Source: Trichoplax adhaerens | Taxonomy: Eukaryota; Placozoa; Uniplacotomia; Trichoplacea; Trichoplacidae | DNA: 64,000 nucleotides | Assembly: GCF_000150275.1 (NCBI RefSeq) | Contig: NW_002060949.1 | Coordinates: 2,539,836 to 2,603,835, forward strand | Direction: 5' to 3' | Position numbers and translations under genes: made by a program | In this document: positions 13,801 through 26,400 of the stretch, in pieces | Layout: each line of letters opens with the position of its first letter | Position numbering within the stretch: position 1 is the stretch's first letter | The notes under the pieces: model-generated | Told to the model about the DNA's origin: nothing | Seen by the model: only the letters and a program-made list of their open reading frames with translations | The model's database searches: none

Positions 13801-16800
13801 GTCATTGACACATTGATTAACCTATAGCTATTCTTTAAAGTGATGACGCAGCAGTCATAAAGCAACCTCATTGGCTAGCGTTGAGTGCCCTACATACCGA
13901 TCTTATTTGTTGTCAGTGGGGAAATTAGGTTATCTTATCCATTGACATTTAACCTTAGTGGATTGATGCTTATGCCTGCTTAGGACAGCCCTTTCAACTC
14001 AGTGTTGACGGTGCAAGTTGACCATGTCACTAACTGTTATAGTGTACTTTAGAAGTGCATATTTATTTAAGATCATATAAATAGTTCACTAGCTAATCTT
14101 ATGATAATGTAATCATTCTAATCATTGTACCCTTGTTAATCAGTACAGTAACCTTGCTCTTTGTGGAGAATGTACGACAGTACGAGACAGTTACAGTAAA
14201 TTGTGTACTGCCTATTGTGATATTGTACTATGCTGGACACTTGGTACTGTACAGTACAGTGATAGCCTACAAATGGATAGTCACAGTTTACGAAGGAAAA
14301 AATGCATGTGATGTCATGAACTCGTTAGTCGTTTGCAGGAGCCTACGGGCAAGAACGACTTTTGTGCTCTATTGCTAATGAGAGTGTATTTGTAGAACAT
14401 TATGAAGTGGGTACAATCTTCCAAATTGGCGTTACTGTATCAAGTAATTCATACGTGATCATCATACCTATAGACATACAGTAATTGTGAATATGTGAAA
14501 GTTACGTAGCAACAATAGTGACATTGCAAATTTTTGCAACTCATGATAAGCAAGGTACTGTAGCTTAGTAGCAATGGTATGATAGAGGACTTTTTTTTTT
14601 ATGTCTTCTTTATAGTACTACTCGTCTTTTTCTCTCAATGAGTTAGTTCAATGTCAGCTGTATGGGGGAATAAAATGAGAACAAGCATGCGTGAGTGATA
14701 CTGTCGTGTAGACTGGATGGCTGTAGCAATGCTAGTTATGCTATTATTGCATGCCATAAGATTGTTGAAATGTTTTGCAAAAATTAATGTAGTACTGTAT
14801 TATGGCATTAGACAATTGACATTGGGCAGTATATTAAGCAGGGTTAAGTTAGGCGTCCATAGTCCATACGGCATGTGACAAGGCATTTCGATGCGTATGC
14901 AATATGACTGTAGAACATTCTTGAATAATACAATTAAGCTGCAAGCGGTTTCATATTGTGCATATAATTATTTATTTATTTATTTTAAATTTCACAATGA
15001 CTTCTAAGGACAGCTGCTGTTCTAATACATATTGCAAAATTGAATGCACCTCGTCGTAGTGGATCCTACTGGGAAAGGTACAATACGTTGTAGTACTGTA
15101 CAGTACAGTCTACAGTACAGTACAGTCTACAGTACAGTACAGCGTCGTTTCCATGTCGAGTCCAGTCCGTGTTCCAGCCTGTGTGAACAACAACACAGTT
15201 CAATAAGTTCATCAAGAATTGCGTTCTAGTATGGTACCGTCCTGTACTATACCGTACCGTACTGTACTGTACTGTATCGTACCGAATGTGGTTGAAATTC
15301 AATCAAAGAAAGAAAAGACAATGGAAATGCCACTACAGTGCCTTATTTGTCGATTAGTCAATCGACCTTTAGTACTGTACAGTACGGTACAGTAATTACC
15401 AAGTCAATTTAATTGACTGGTACATTCATCGCCAATTTCATTCCTTGAGCACCACCAGCTAGAGCAAAAAGTACGCGCAATTCCCTTTGGCACGTAGTCT
15501 ATCGCATTCTACAGCATTTAGAGGTAAGAAAATGAAATTGTCGATAATTTTAACTAGCGCAAGACGACCATTTCTTTCTTTCATGGTAATCCTACTTCAG
15601 TTGGAATGCTATTTCCTCAATTTTGCAGTGAAAAATTTTTTTTCGAAGCCAGTTATTTACTGTAGTCAGTGTTGCAATGACGCTCGTTGAATTCTTCATA
15701 CTCTCTTTACCAGTATGACGCTAACTAAGGTGAATTGACTTGATTAATTCATTTTGCAACGCATGGTGAGATTGACCCTAACTCGATAACTAGCCTATCA
15801 TGTATATTTTATATGCATTGGATCATTTTTAATCCTCAAAATTACCTTTGTATGACTTGAAAAATCAACTGCTTAACGAAAAGGAGGAAAGAATTCAAGT
15901 CATGCTGATTAGTAGAAAATCAAGCATAGTTACCAAGCTGTTGTTGTCTTCCTGTAGCTGTATTTTTGTTTTTTTACCGATAAAATTTTTTTTCTTGTGG
16001 AGATCAATACAATAAGTCATTGTATAGCTAACTTGTATTTTTTTTTCTTTTCTTGTGATATGGATTGTGTAGAGGTCTTTCTCTCTTCCTTGACCTATTG
16101 AAGCATTATTATTCAGCCTTGTCTCTGTTTGTTATTACTGCATCAACTAGACAAAGTCAGCATTATTATTCAAATAGACACTGTTGTTCAGTACCATTCA
16201 TTGAGAATAGACACAGACACTAAGACTACCGGTTAAGAGAAAAGGTTACTGGTCGATCCTGTCAGTTATACATTAACCGAACAGGAATTACTTCAAGACA
16301 GCACGAAAAAAAACAACATCAAGCTGAGTCTGAATTTTTCCCCTCGACTTATCTACATTGTCAACTTAATTGGACTGCAAGCTTATCTCCTCTTAACGAC
16401 ATTACACTGACTTTGAAAATCATCCAAGCTTACTAGAAAAGAATTAGGGAGAAAAATTTTTTCTTTTCCCCATACTCAACAACTCATTAGCCTTTTACGC
16501 CAGTTAACAAAATCAAAGAGAAATTAAAGATTTATATAAAGCATCCTGAAGAAAACACGACGCAATTTCATCAGTGATTGATAATTATCATTTACGGTGA
16601 GAAAAAATATTGTTATTCATTACAACGGTTAATCAATCGTAGAGGTTTTTTATCTTTGAACGGCTTAATTTTCTAGTATACATTGACTGACTATTTAATG
16701 AATATTTAAATACAGAAAGGAAGTGGGTACTATTATACGCACTACCTTACCGGTCCTGTTGAAAAAGACAAAAGAGGCGACTTCTTCTACTTTGCTTGTC

Positions 16801-17100
16801 AGCGGCAATTAATAAAGCGCCGAGTGATCTTATCAAAAAGGAAAGGAAACTGATATTTGCGGAGTCTTGTTTGAACTATTTTTTTCGATAAATTGATTCC
16901 CTCAAAGCTGAATCTATTCATTTCCTTTTCGCCTTACGTGTGTGTGGGTGCAACGTGATTCGATCTCAACGGTCCAGCTGTTAATAACTTGGGTCACGCA
17001 GTAATCGCTTGAACCCTTTTGCTTCGTTGCAGTCAAGTGATTTTAGACTGTCAAAAATTTTTTTTCAAATCCCTCCAACCCCCACACTAGATTGATCATC
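4869..17100. other. 12 kb without a recognisable gene
   Basis: I read all six frames and found no open stretch matching a known family, no linked splice-compatible exon series and no tRNA-like B box. Open frames of 60-80 codons exist but are what AT-rich sequence gives by chance. The notable content is the GTAC-type palindrome cluster at 14.2-15.4 kb. T-rich tracts near 15.96-16.1 kb and 17.05-17.07 kb lie in the likely 5' region of the Mos gene. Confidence 0.55.
14244..15385. repeat. Cluster of GTACTGTACAGTAC palindromes and TACAG arrays
   Basis: The 14-base perfect palindrome GTACTGTACAGTAC occurs at 14244-14257, 15093-15106 and 15372-15385. Two exact 17-base tandem units (TCTACAGTACAGTACAG) lie at 15109-15125 and 15126-15142. 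The opposite-strand array (GTACTGTACTGTACTGTA) lies at 15259-15276, so 15111-15142 and 15259-15276 can pair as a stem of at least 15 bases around a loop of roughly 115 bases. Open frames on both strands here are products of the repeat. Confidence 0.85.
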
Positions 17101-17985
17101 ATGGCCTGTGAATTATTTTCATTAATTTCTCCTCATTGGACAAATTCAACGTATGCTAAAGTTGATCATAATGAGTTAAACATTGAACGCCTATTAGGTA
17201 GCGGCGGTTTCGGTTCAGTTTATGAAGGTACCTACGGTAGTAAAAAAGTTGCAATTAAAAAACTACATCAACGTGGTAAAAATGAACGAGCGGCATTGGA
17301 TAGTTTTAAAGCAGAGGTCCTAGCTATGTCGCTTTTACACCATCCTAACATTGTTGAAACTGTAGCGATATCGACAGCATCTGATTGCCTACATGATTAT
17401 CCATTACTTATTATGGAATTAGCTGGCAGTCGTAACTTACAGGAGGTCCTCAACGATACCGATACGGAAGTGATCGATGTAAAAAGACGATTAAAATTTG
17501 CTCATCAGATTGCAATGGCATTGGAGTACACTCACTCATTTGGTATTGTGCATTTAGATTTAAAGCCTGCTAACGTCTTGATTACACCTGAAGATAATTG
17601 TAAGTTAGCCGATTTTGGATGTAGCCAAACCGTCCAAGAAGATGGCTCATGCGTTAATAGCCCGACACGGTCTTACTTAACTGGTACTTTTGCTTATACA
17701 GCACCGGAGTTATTACGTGGTTGTGATCCAACTACTAAAGCTGATATCTACTCATTTGCAATTTGTTTATGGCAATTAATTGCACGAGAGCGACCTTATG
17801 GATGTGAAAATCCACACGTCGTTATTTTTGCTGTAGTGGCATACAATCATCGTCCACCGATTACCACGCAAATGGAAATGGAAGAAGATTACCAGCATTT
17901 AGTTATGCAAGGTTGGAATGCTTGTCCATCTGATCGTCCAACAGCAGCAGACTGTGTTGAAGTATTAAAAAAGTTACAGCAATAG
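17101..17985 (+). CDS. MOS: Mos-family serine/threonine kinase, intronless
   Basis: Single-exon frame of 294 residues. The ATG at 17101 is in good context (atcATGG); no upstream in-frame ATG was used, since the codon at 17092 is TTG. All kinase motifs are present: glycine loop GSGGFGSV (33-40), VAIK lysine K53, alpha-C glutamate E72, HLDLKPAN (151-158, catalytic D153), DFG (171-173), APE (201-203), and the KADIYSF...LWQ helix region. Mos signatures are the HLDL rather than HRDL loop, DFGCS after the metal-binding Asp, GTFAYTAPELL and the VVAYNHRP stretch. Mos activates MEK and so MAPK in oocytes, giving meiotic cytostatic arrest. Vertebrate MOS is also intronless. The N-terminal extension is only about 30 residues, shorter than in mammals. 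RIP/Raf-like kinases are the alternative, but the fit to Mos is much better. Confidence 0.93.
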   Translation: MACELFSLISPHWTNSTYAKVDHNELNIERLLGSGGFGSVYEGTYGSKKVAIKKLHQRGKNERAALDSFKAEVLAMSLLHHPNIVETVAISTASDCLHDYPLLIMELAGSRNLQEVLNDTDTEVIDVKRRLKFAHQIAMALEYTHSFGIVHLDLKPANVLITPEDNCKLADFGCSQTVQEDGSCVNSPTRSYLTGTFAYTAPELLRGCDPTTKADIYSFAICLWQLIARERPYGCENPHVVIFAVVAYNHRPPITTQMEMEEDYQHLVMQGWNACPSDRPTAADCVEVLKKLQQ

Positions 17986-18009
17986 CCATCTCTTCTTATA
18001 TACTACTAT

Positions 18010-18253
18010 AATAAATAAGCCATCATCAATTTTTTTCCGCGTTCGTTGGCCTTTTCATGACACTATTATTTGGATTCAAAAGCGAGTAGCTGGAAATACT
18101 GTATGTACTAAGTAAAGGGTTGATATAGTAGTATGTGGGAAAAATTTTTTTTTCGATTTTTAATAGTTTCTTTCTTCACAATTTTTTTTGGAAGGGGAGA
18201 AAAAGAGCTGTAAAGCTATATCCTTCCTACAAATCATCAATCGTTGAATTAAA
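18010..18253 (+). promoter_or_regulatory. Candidate Mos 3' UTR poly(A) and CPE-like elements
   Basis: AATAAA at 18010-18015 lies 25 bases after the stop and could give a very short 3' UTR. Further on, TTTTTAAT (18157-18164) matches the cytoplasmic polyadenylation element consensus U4A1-2U. It precedes a variant hexamer ATTAAA (18248-18253) by 83 bases. Mos mRNA is classically controlled by CPEs in Xenopus. In AT-rich DNA these words are common, so this is suggestive only. Confidence 0.35.
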
Positions 18254-19068
18254 GTCATTGAGTCAGTGATCGTTATGTTAACTAAGTTATATCTACCGAT
18301 TGTACAGTACCATGTCGATAGATGGTCTGTCTAAATCTACGAAATTAGTGAAATAGATTCGTTTTGCAATTTGGCAAGGCAGTTATATCTTCGCGTATCA
18401 ATATTGTTCGATTGTATACTTTTTCCAACTATACTGTATAGTACATATATTATTCAACTGAACGTATAAATGATCTCGTTTAGCCATATTTCTCCGTAAT
18501 TTATAAAGTATGCCCATATGAAAACTAGTCTTGGTACAGAAGCATACGACAGCGTTTATTCTCTAAATTAAAACTTTATCATGCAAAATTTATTAGACGG
18601 AATATATTTGTCGACGATCTTGTTAATCTGACATGTTTAAGAATTTTTTTTGTATATTTTAAAGACTAATGGAAATGATTTGTTGAATGAATCATGAAAT
18701 CAATCTTGATGGTCGATATTGGTTATCATTCATGTTCTATATTTATTAGTTATTCTATTTGCTTTAAATAGTGTACCCAAGGTACTATTAATTATGATAT
18801 GAGTTATTTTCGAGATCGTTAAAAAATTTCTAGTATGATGAAAACATTTTGTTAGCCTACTACGCTTTATCGGCGTTTATTGTATTATAGTCCATTTGCA
18901 GTCTTCATTTTCATCATGAAAACTACGTATGCATTTTCTTGTTGTTATACATACAGAAAATATATTTTCATTTGCTGTAAAATTACTAATTTGAGTGCAG
19001 AGCACCGAAATTTTCATAATCTAATGATTGATAAAACGCTGTCAAGTCTTCACGTTTACATATAAATT

Positions 19069-19089
19069 TATATATATATATATATATAT
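19069..19089. repeat. (TA)n microsatellite
   Basis: Uninterrupted alternating TA of about 21 bases. Confidence 0.95.
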
Positions 19090-19986
19090 GGATATAGTAA
19101 GAGTGTAAACTATTCATATCGTTTAAACTATTACTGTATTATCTCATGAAATACTTTCTAGAATTACTTTTACGTCATGTAAAGTATATAATCGTGATTT
19201 ACTGCTGCTGTTTTTCGTTCAGAAAACACTGTATTACAAGTTGATTGAAAATTTTTTTCTTGTAACTTTGAAAAATAATAATTTTATGTTTTTTGTTTGT
19301 TATATGGTATTACGAAATTAACATTGATTATTAATTAATTATTAATGCTAAGTTCCCTCCATCTTGCTGTGATAATATTGATACGTTGTTTTGTATGATA
19401 TGCATATGTTTGTCAATAACTGTAACTGTTATGCGTATGATTGCTATACTTTACTACCTACCTGCTTAATAACTAGTAAGTTAATGCAAAGTCAGTAAGA
19501 ATGATGATGACAGTTAATATTGTGAATGCGTATTTTGAGATTATGATAAAATCTGTTCTCAGTTATGCTGGTGTTCTATATTTTTCAGCTCGTGGCTGAT
19601 TATTATGATCCTAAAGTATAAATTATTAATATACATAAAATAACCTGTCTTATAATAATTATTACTACTACGCATAGCTGGATATACTTTATTTTACGTA
19701 TCGTTTTTCTGCTTAATTTGAAAATGGAATATTAACTAGTCATCTAGTTTTGTCATCGTACATCCATAATTACGATATTGTGATTCAAGGCAGGTGCTGT
19801 CTATGTAAGAAATATTTGTATGACTACTTCTGTAACTTTTGCGTTGATATCATCAATATTATATTCAGGTCATTTTTCAATAATGTATCTTCTGAACTAA
19901 AATTACGTAAAATTTTGACAAACTTTACGAAACAACTTTGAGGGAGTATTCGATGAAGCAATTTTTCATTTGAAAATATCGTGCTC

Positions 19987-20034
19987 TTATTATTATTATT
20001 ATTATTATTGTTTAATAATATTATTATTATTATG
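19987..20034. repeat. (TTA/ATT)n trinucleotide repeat
   Basis: Two ATT/TTA runs are separated by GTTTAATA. The halves are partly complementary and could fold back. Confidence 0.95.
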
Positions 20035-23000
20035 ATAAAATGGAGATTTCATGTTGTCTACATCATTGACGGTAGATTATTTAAATTATAATTTATTATT
20101 GCTTGAAAATAAAGCATATTCATTGGGAAAAAACGCCTATTGAAATTTGGTGATTATACTGTGCAATGTAATTTTTCCATGATAGTAAGAGTCGATAAGA
20201 GAGTTTACAGCAGCAATTAAGGATAACTTAAAGAATAAGAAGAAAGTGACCTGTTTCCTCTACTGTAACTTGATCATTACCAATTCATAATACAATTTCA
20301 ATTAGGAATTATTTTTCCATTTAAGACAAGAAAAAATATTTATTTTATCTTTCTCTTCATAAATTTTAAGTTCTTATAAAGTCATATAAAAGGAATAATT
20401 TATTTTCTCTTCCTGTTAGTACGGAGAAAATGAAAATGGCTTAATATAGCAAATAGTTGGTTTACTACTTTGAAAATTGATTCAGTAATAGAGTTTAATG
20501 GGCCATATATCACATACTGATCTTAACTGCTACTGGGGCACCAAAGTAAAGTATACGGGACTACCGTAATTGTCTAAGTAGCTGATGGATAGGATTCGTC
20601 AAATTGTAGTAAATTAAGAAAGCCGATTCGAAATTAATTCACTACGGTATGGAGAATCAATGTTCGAAGCGCGTTAAACATTTTTCGATTACTTCATTTA
20701 TGTAATTTTTAAATTTTAATGTTATTAAACTTCTAGGAACTTTACTAATTGCATTACCAATGGCATTCACTTAGCCCATAATAACACTTCGTTAAACAGC
20801 TGGATGATCAAGGTGTTAATATTGCATCGCTCCAGCATAAGTGATAAGTTATTAGCCATGTAAATGACTAATTTGTTATTTGGAGGCTGTGAATAACATT
20901 AACAGAACTGTTAGCGATAAAATTTCTCATTCTAATGTACATGATTGTATTAATTCCACCATAATAAGGCGGTTGCAATTTCAATTTTGCATTACACGCT
21001 GTACGCGTATTCACAAGTAGCGTGGATCACAGTAAAATTATCAGCGTCTTGACCATGTTATTTTGTCTCTTATCGTTGCAATAATACATTAATCCAAAGT
21101 AATCTTTTGTACCTTACGTAATCTAAATATTATTTATTTTTTTAGCATAGAACACGGTATCTGTAGCTACTACTGTTAAATAGACTTGCAATATTGGTTC
21201 ATAGAATGGAGACGCTATTTCTTTTTTCCATTTAAAATTTTACAGCGAAAAATTGGTCATAAATGGTTGCCGCTGTACATTGTGTCTAGGTTAAAGGATG
21301 ATTGTAAAGGGATGCTATTCAGTAAAAGCAAATACATTATAAATAAAATTAGCTATTATTGGAAATATGATGCATGATTGATTAATTGATTGATTAATCA
21401 ATTTAAAAACTTTACTCCAACTTAGTAGAATGTCTGCTTTATATAGACGGAGAATTTAATTGCGTAACCAAAAAATTTGAGCGTTGGCGTTGATGCATTA
21501 GCTAATGATAGAATATATCACTAATCACATTACACTCTATCGTACTGTTCCAGTAAGTCAAATTGGATTAAGGTTGTTGTAATGCTATTTTTAGCTTAGC
21601 TATATCAGTAAGATCGTTGTTTATGGTGCAGAATTTATAGAGGCAATATGGGGAATGGCCGGTAACTACATTTACAAATCACAGTAGTTCAGTCTTTTAT
21701 TAATGAATCTTGTCCTTATTGGTAGTAATTAATTAAAACTACACATCGTAATATCTCAATATAGTAATCGCATTACTATCCTGTAAGTAAGGATTTTTCA
21801 ATGGTGGAAGTACAATCAGTGTAACTTCATAAGATATTAAATTTTGACGATTGAAGTAAAAACTGCTGTACAGTAGCGGAATTAGTTACTAATAATAAAG
21901 TCCTACGGTTTTATGAATCGGCTTTACAGTAATTGTGATTGCAATGATTAATAAGTTATGAGGGTAAAAAATATAGTGAGACTACAAGATAGTCGAATTA
22001 GCTGTAGTGGTAGCGGTTCTTAATTAATTATCAATTAATAAAAAAGATTTTCCATATTGTACGGTAGATGAATTTTATGTCGTGGCGTGGCGTTGTCGTT
22101 ACAGCTCATGGTAACCATTTGCTCGTAACCTTAAACTGTGCGACGGAGGTAATTCCCAACGGTGCCGTACGTAGCCTGTGGCTATTAATCCATATTATTC
22201 ACATTAAAGATTGCTAAACGAGACATATTTTTTTGCTGAACCCCTTTAGTACCTACTGTGCAGCTCGGGGCAGCGATAGGATTATTTTTTTCCATGCGCT
22301 TTATCAAAGTAAAATTTCATGCAGAGTAAAACTGTCTGCTTTCACCTTATGGATTTTTTTTCAACCTTGCCCACGCATCTAACTTATCACTAAGCATAAG
22401 CTATGTAGAAATCTTTAAGGCCACTAGAACGTGGCATTGCAGTAAAAAATCTTTCTGTAAATCACTCCCTTCAACGGTTTTACGATTAATCCAATATTTT
22501 ACGGTAATTATATTAATGCCACGCCTTTATCGATCAGGGCCGTACTAGAGTCCAGTGAATGCAAGCTAAAAGTACTGTGATTATAATGAGCATTCCTTTC
22601 ACACCAGTACCACTTTTCCTCGTAATAAATTTTAATTCTTACAACATTGCTAATTTAAACCACAATGAAAACGTCTAATTATGACCATTATCGTTATTGC
22701 CATAATGACAATGCTAATCTTTCTATGGCAGAATATGATTGTGTCAACTTTGTTGTCACGACTGTTGTCTAAATCATATTGTTGGACTCATTTACCAGTT
22801 GGATACTATCAGACTAAATGATAAGTATTACAAGAATTTAGCTTTAAAGGTTATTCATAACTTATTGTCACGTAAATCGAGTTCAATAGTTCACTTACGT
22901 TGTATCAGTCGATACAATTCTGCTATTGATTTCTTTATTAATGAAATCAGATTGATTTAAATAATTGGTCGAAATATCTTCCCTGCCCCCAGCTTATTAT

Positions 23001-23462
23001 CTTATGTCCTACTGTACTAGAAATGGAATAGAAATGCTAAAATTGTCCTAAAAATATTAAAATATGGTCTAAACTATCACTTTTCATAATCTATCGTTAA
23101 CTATAATGATCGGTAAAAACGTTTAAATCTACCCTAAAATACTGAAATAGAGCATAAATTATCATCCTCGATTATTTACCGTCTTCTACGTGATTGTTTT
23201 TGATCGTTTAAGATGATGAGGATATCTATAAAATTGATTTCTGTAGAAGTAGGTTAATAATAATGCATACTGAGTCCATATCATTTATTTCCACCTGTCA
23301 AGAGTACCGTAGTTATAAATATATAGTACATGTAAGCCCGTAAGTACTAGCACTGGAACTTTAGATCTTGCACTAGAGCTATTTGTGTAACCTCTACGGG
23401 ACGCACATGCACACATCGGATAGTTCCTAATATTTACTACCGTTTACTCGCTCTTCCATCAT

Positions 23463-23499
23463 TAGTAAAGACTAATATAATCTTGATTAGTCTTTACTA
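23463..23499. repeat. 14-base perfect hairpin
   Basis: TAGTAAAGACTAAT (23463-23476) is the exact reverse complement of 23486-23499, with a 9-base loop. The arms are mixed sequence rather than simple repeat. No T-run follows and no gene is near; function unknown. Confidence 0.8.
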
Positions 23500-26400
23500 T
23501 CACTAAAATAAATAGATGCTATCAGTTTCGTTCGTACTAAGATCATATCAATTTAAAATCATCATCAGGCATACTACAGATGAAATTGCTAATCCTATTG
23601 CTAACTCCACATTTGTATATATGCCAATTACAAAGTTCGATGAAATTTGTCTATCTACGAGTAAATGTAAACGCCCGCACATCTCGTGATAATCGCAAGA
23701 TGAGTCATTGCTATGACTCACAAGCCATTGAGCTTATTTAGTTATTATTTACTATTATCTGTCATTTTATATTTACCCCTCTACATTCTATCATAAACAG
23801 TACTGGTAATCGATCTTTATCCCGTTATATCTACCCTATAATTCAAATTATTACTTCATATTCCAGCCGTTTCATAAATTTTTCCATAAATTTCGAGAGT
23901 AGAACTTTTTAAAATTTGTGTCTTATAACTTTTGATCGCATTCGATTGCAACTTTTTTTAATTAACAATGTCTATATAAAATGAATGGAAAAAGTATCTC
24001 TGTGTTGATGTCAAATAGATGGATGCATACACTTTTCAAGCTACTATTTTACTCTACCCGTGAAATAGTAGACCAATTGAAGATTTGTCAGTTTAGAATA
24101 GAAGTAAGCCAACAATAAGGCGGACAATTGTTATCATTGTTTCATATATACTACCAAGTAATCTTGTACTACGAATAATCCATTAGATAATAATTTATTC
24201 ACGCCATTTATATGTTTTACGTCACTTTAACATTAGTCTATTATTATTATTTTTAGTTTAATTATTTCTTCTATTCTATCGGTACAAGCAAAAATCATTA
24301 TTTCAACGTGATAACAATAGGCACAAATCGCACAATCATAACAATTAGCTTCGATATTGTATATAATTGTGGCTAAATTATATACGTAGTTGTATTATGT
24401 ATGATTTCTATTGCTAATGACGCTGGAATGACGTAGATTCTGCAGTCTCTGCGTCGTATCTCTATCTATAGCCCACGGGACATATTCAATTCAATATGTA
24501 GTTGGTCAAATACAATCTATGTATGTCACAATTAGAGATAAGTTACAAATTAAAAGAATTAAAAGTATATCTTTATGTCAAACGTAAATGTTTGAAGGCA
24601 TTTACTAATATGAAATAATGATTGCTAAATCGTGAGATTGTTAGCGAATTTCAAAGACTATTTTAGCTTAGCTCAAGGTTAATGTACTCGTATTATCGCT
24701 GCATGTTGTATAGCTCTAAGGCTAGAATTAAGCTTACTTTATTAATTGTTTGTAAATGAGTCAACTGCTCGCATCCTGTATTTCTTGAGTGGGTGTGGGA
24801 ACGGGAGCGATACATATTACAATCTTATTTGATAGAAATCAAAACAGGCCTAGCCTAATTAGCTTTATTTACCACTTCATAATTGCCTAAAGACATTTGA
24901 ATTCCATTAGTAAGGTCTAAATGTGCTAAGTAACTATTATAACTCAACAGGCTTTCAATAGTTACCGAATTAAAAAATTGTATTTCTAGACTGACTATGA
25001 GGTATAAAATAACTGAATGATTATAATCCTGTTTACGTTCTGCTTCTGGCTATAAATAAGAATATAAAAATTTGTATACATCTTTATGTGTTATTAGTAG
25101 AAACTATAGCTTAAATCTATGCCATTAATAGTTTAATTGCAAATTTTTACCTCCATATACTGATTGTTTATCCCATTGCTATGCTGTCGCATGTACGAAG
25201 TATGACGTGTAACTATTTTATTAACTATATGTTATAAAATAAATACGTTTACTGAATAGCATAATATATAACCTTAGGTGAATACAAAGCTAGGCATGTT
25301 CGCATACGTGAGGAAGTAAACTTAACACAATGCGCAAAGAGGTAACGATGTCATATCGTATACATATCGGATAGAAACATTAATAAATCTCTACTTATAA
25401 TAGTTGCATTACAGTCCGACAGAAGTAAGATTGTAGTGAATTATGGTAGTAAATGTAAAGAAATAGATGAGAAGATGATAGTGTTGCATATAATTACTAT
25501 TCCATACTTAGTATTGCAAGGTTCTATATACTGATTATTTTAAATTACCGATGAAATTCTTTTACCACTGTCTATCTCGCATGCATAATCCATATATATC
25601 TCTATTGGCGTGTATTATCCATGTCAAGTATAGAAAATATCATACCATTAATTATTAATGAAGATTGTATTTTGAATGTAAATTATGAAAGGGTTATTAA
25701 GAGCAGAACTGTAGGATGCTAATCAGCAGGGTGCAGAAGAATGGTTTGCTTATTAGTGGTTGTTATGATAAATATGAAAAGACATAAACCAATGTTGGTA
25801 TCGTTTGCTTATGTATTTTCTGTACTTATAATTTCCATTAAAGAGCGGCAGAATAGGGAAATCTTTTTTTTTCTAGGCATTCATATTGAACAATGTGTTG
25901 GCTTAGTTGATTACAGTTAATCGGATTGGTACGAGGCCGCGCCTACTTCCTTCCTGTGTAGCTAAGTAGGATTTTATACTTGTGCACCAGTAGAGTTTTT
26001 TCGTAATTTCGTAATGTGAGATAATAATATGAAAGTCTAATTTGCGGAATGATACTTGAGCTGCAGACTGTACTAATTTGCAATCTTGAAGGGATTGTTA
26101 TTGGTAAAATTTCATTGTATACATAGTATGCATACGGTAATTACTGGATATGGTATTTAATACTAGCAATGTATTGATAATGAATTGATACTAGTTCAGC
26201 TACAGTAGCGATCCAATATTTATCAAATGATGCTTCCATTTACAATGATAACTTACTATTAGTTCATATTCAATATTGCTCTCAAATACTGTTTATTGCA
26301 CTTAGTGAAGTTAACATGGAAAAGTAACCTGCACAAAGAAGCTAAGAGAGTCGACTCGTGTACCTTGGTCTGTAACGTTTGCGGACACTAATATTGTATT

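Noticed and set aside
15044-15302. Open frames on both strands rich in Tyr-Ser-Thr-Val
   Set aside because: They are translations of the TACAG/CTGTA pentamer arrays.
23701-23720. TGAGTCAT...ATGACTCA inverted pair as AP-1 sites
   Set aside because: Two AP-1-like words facing each other, but far from any gene and without further support.
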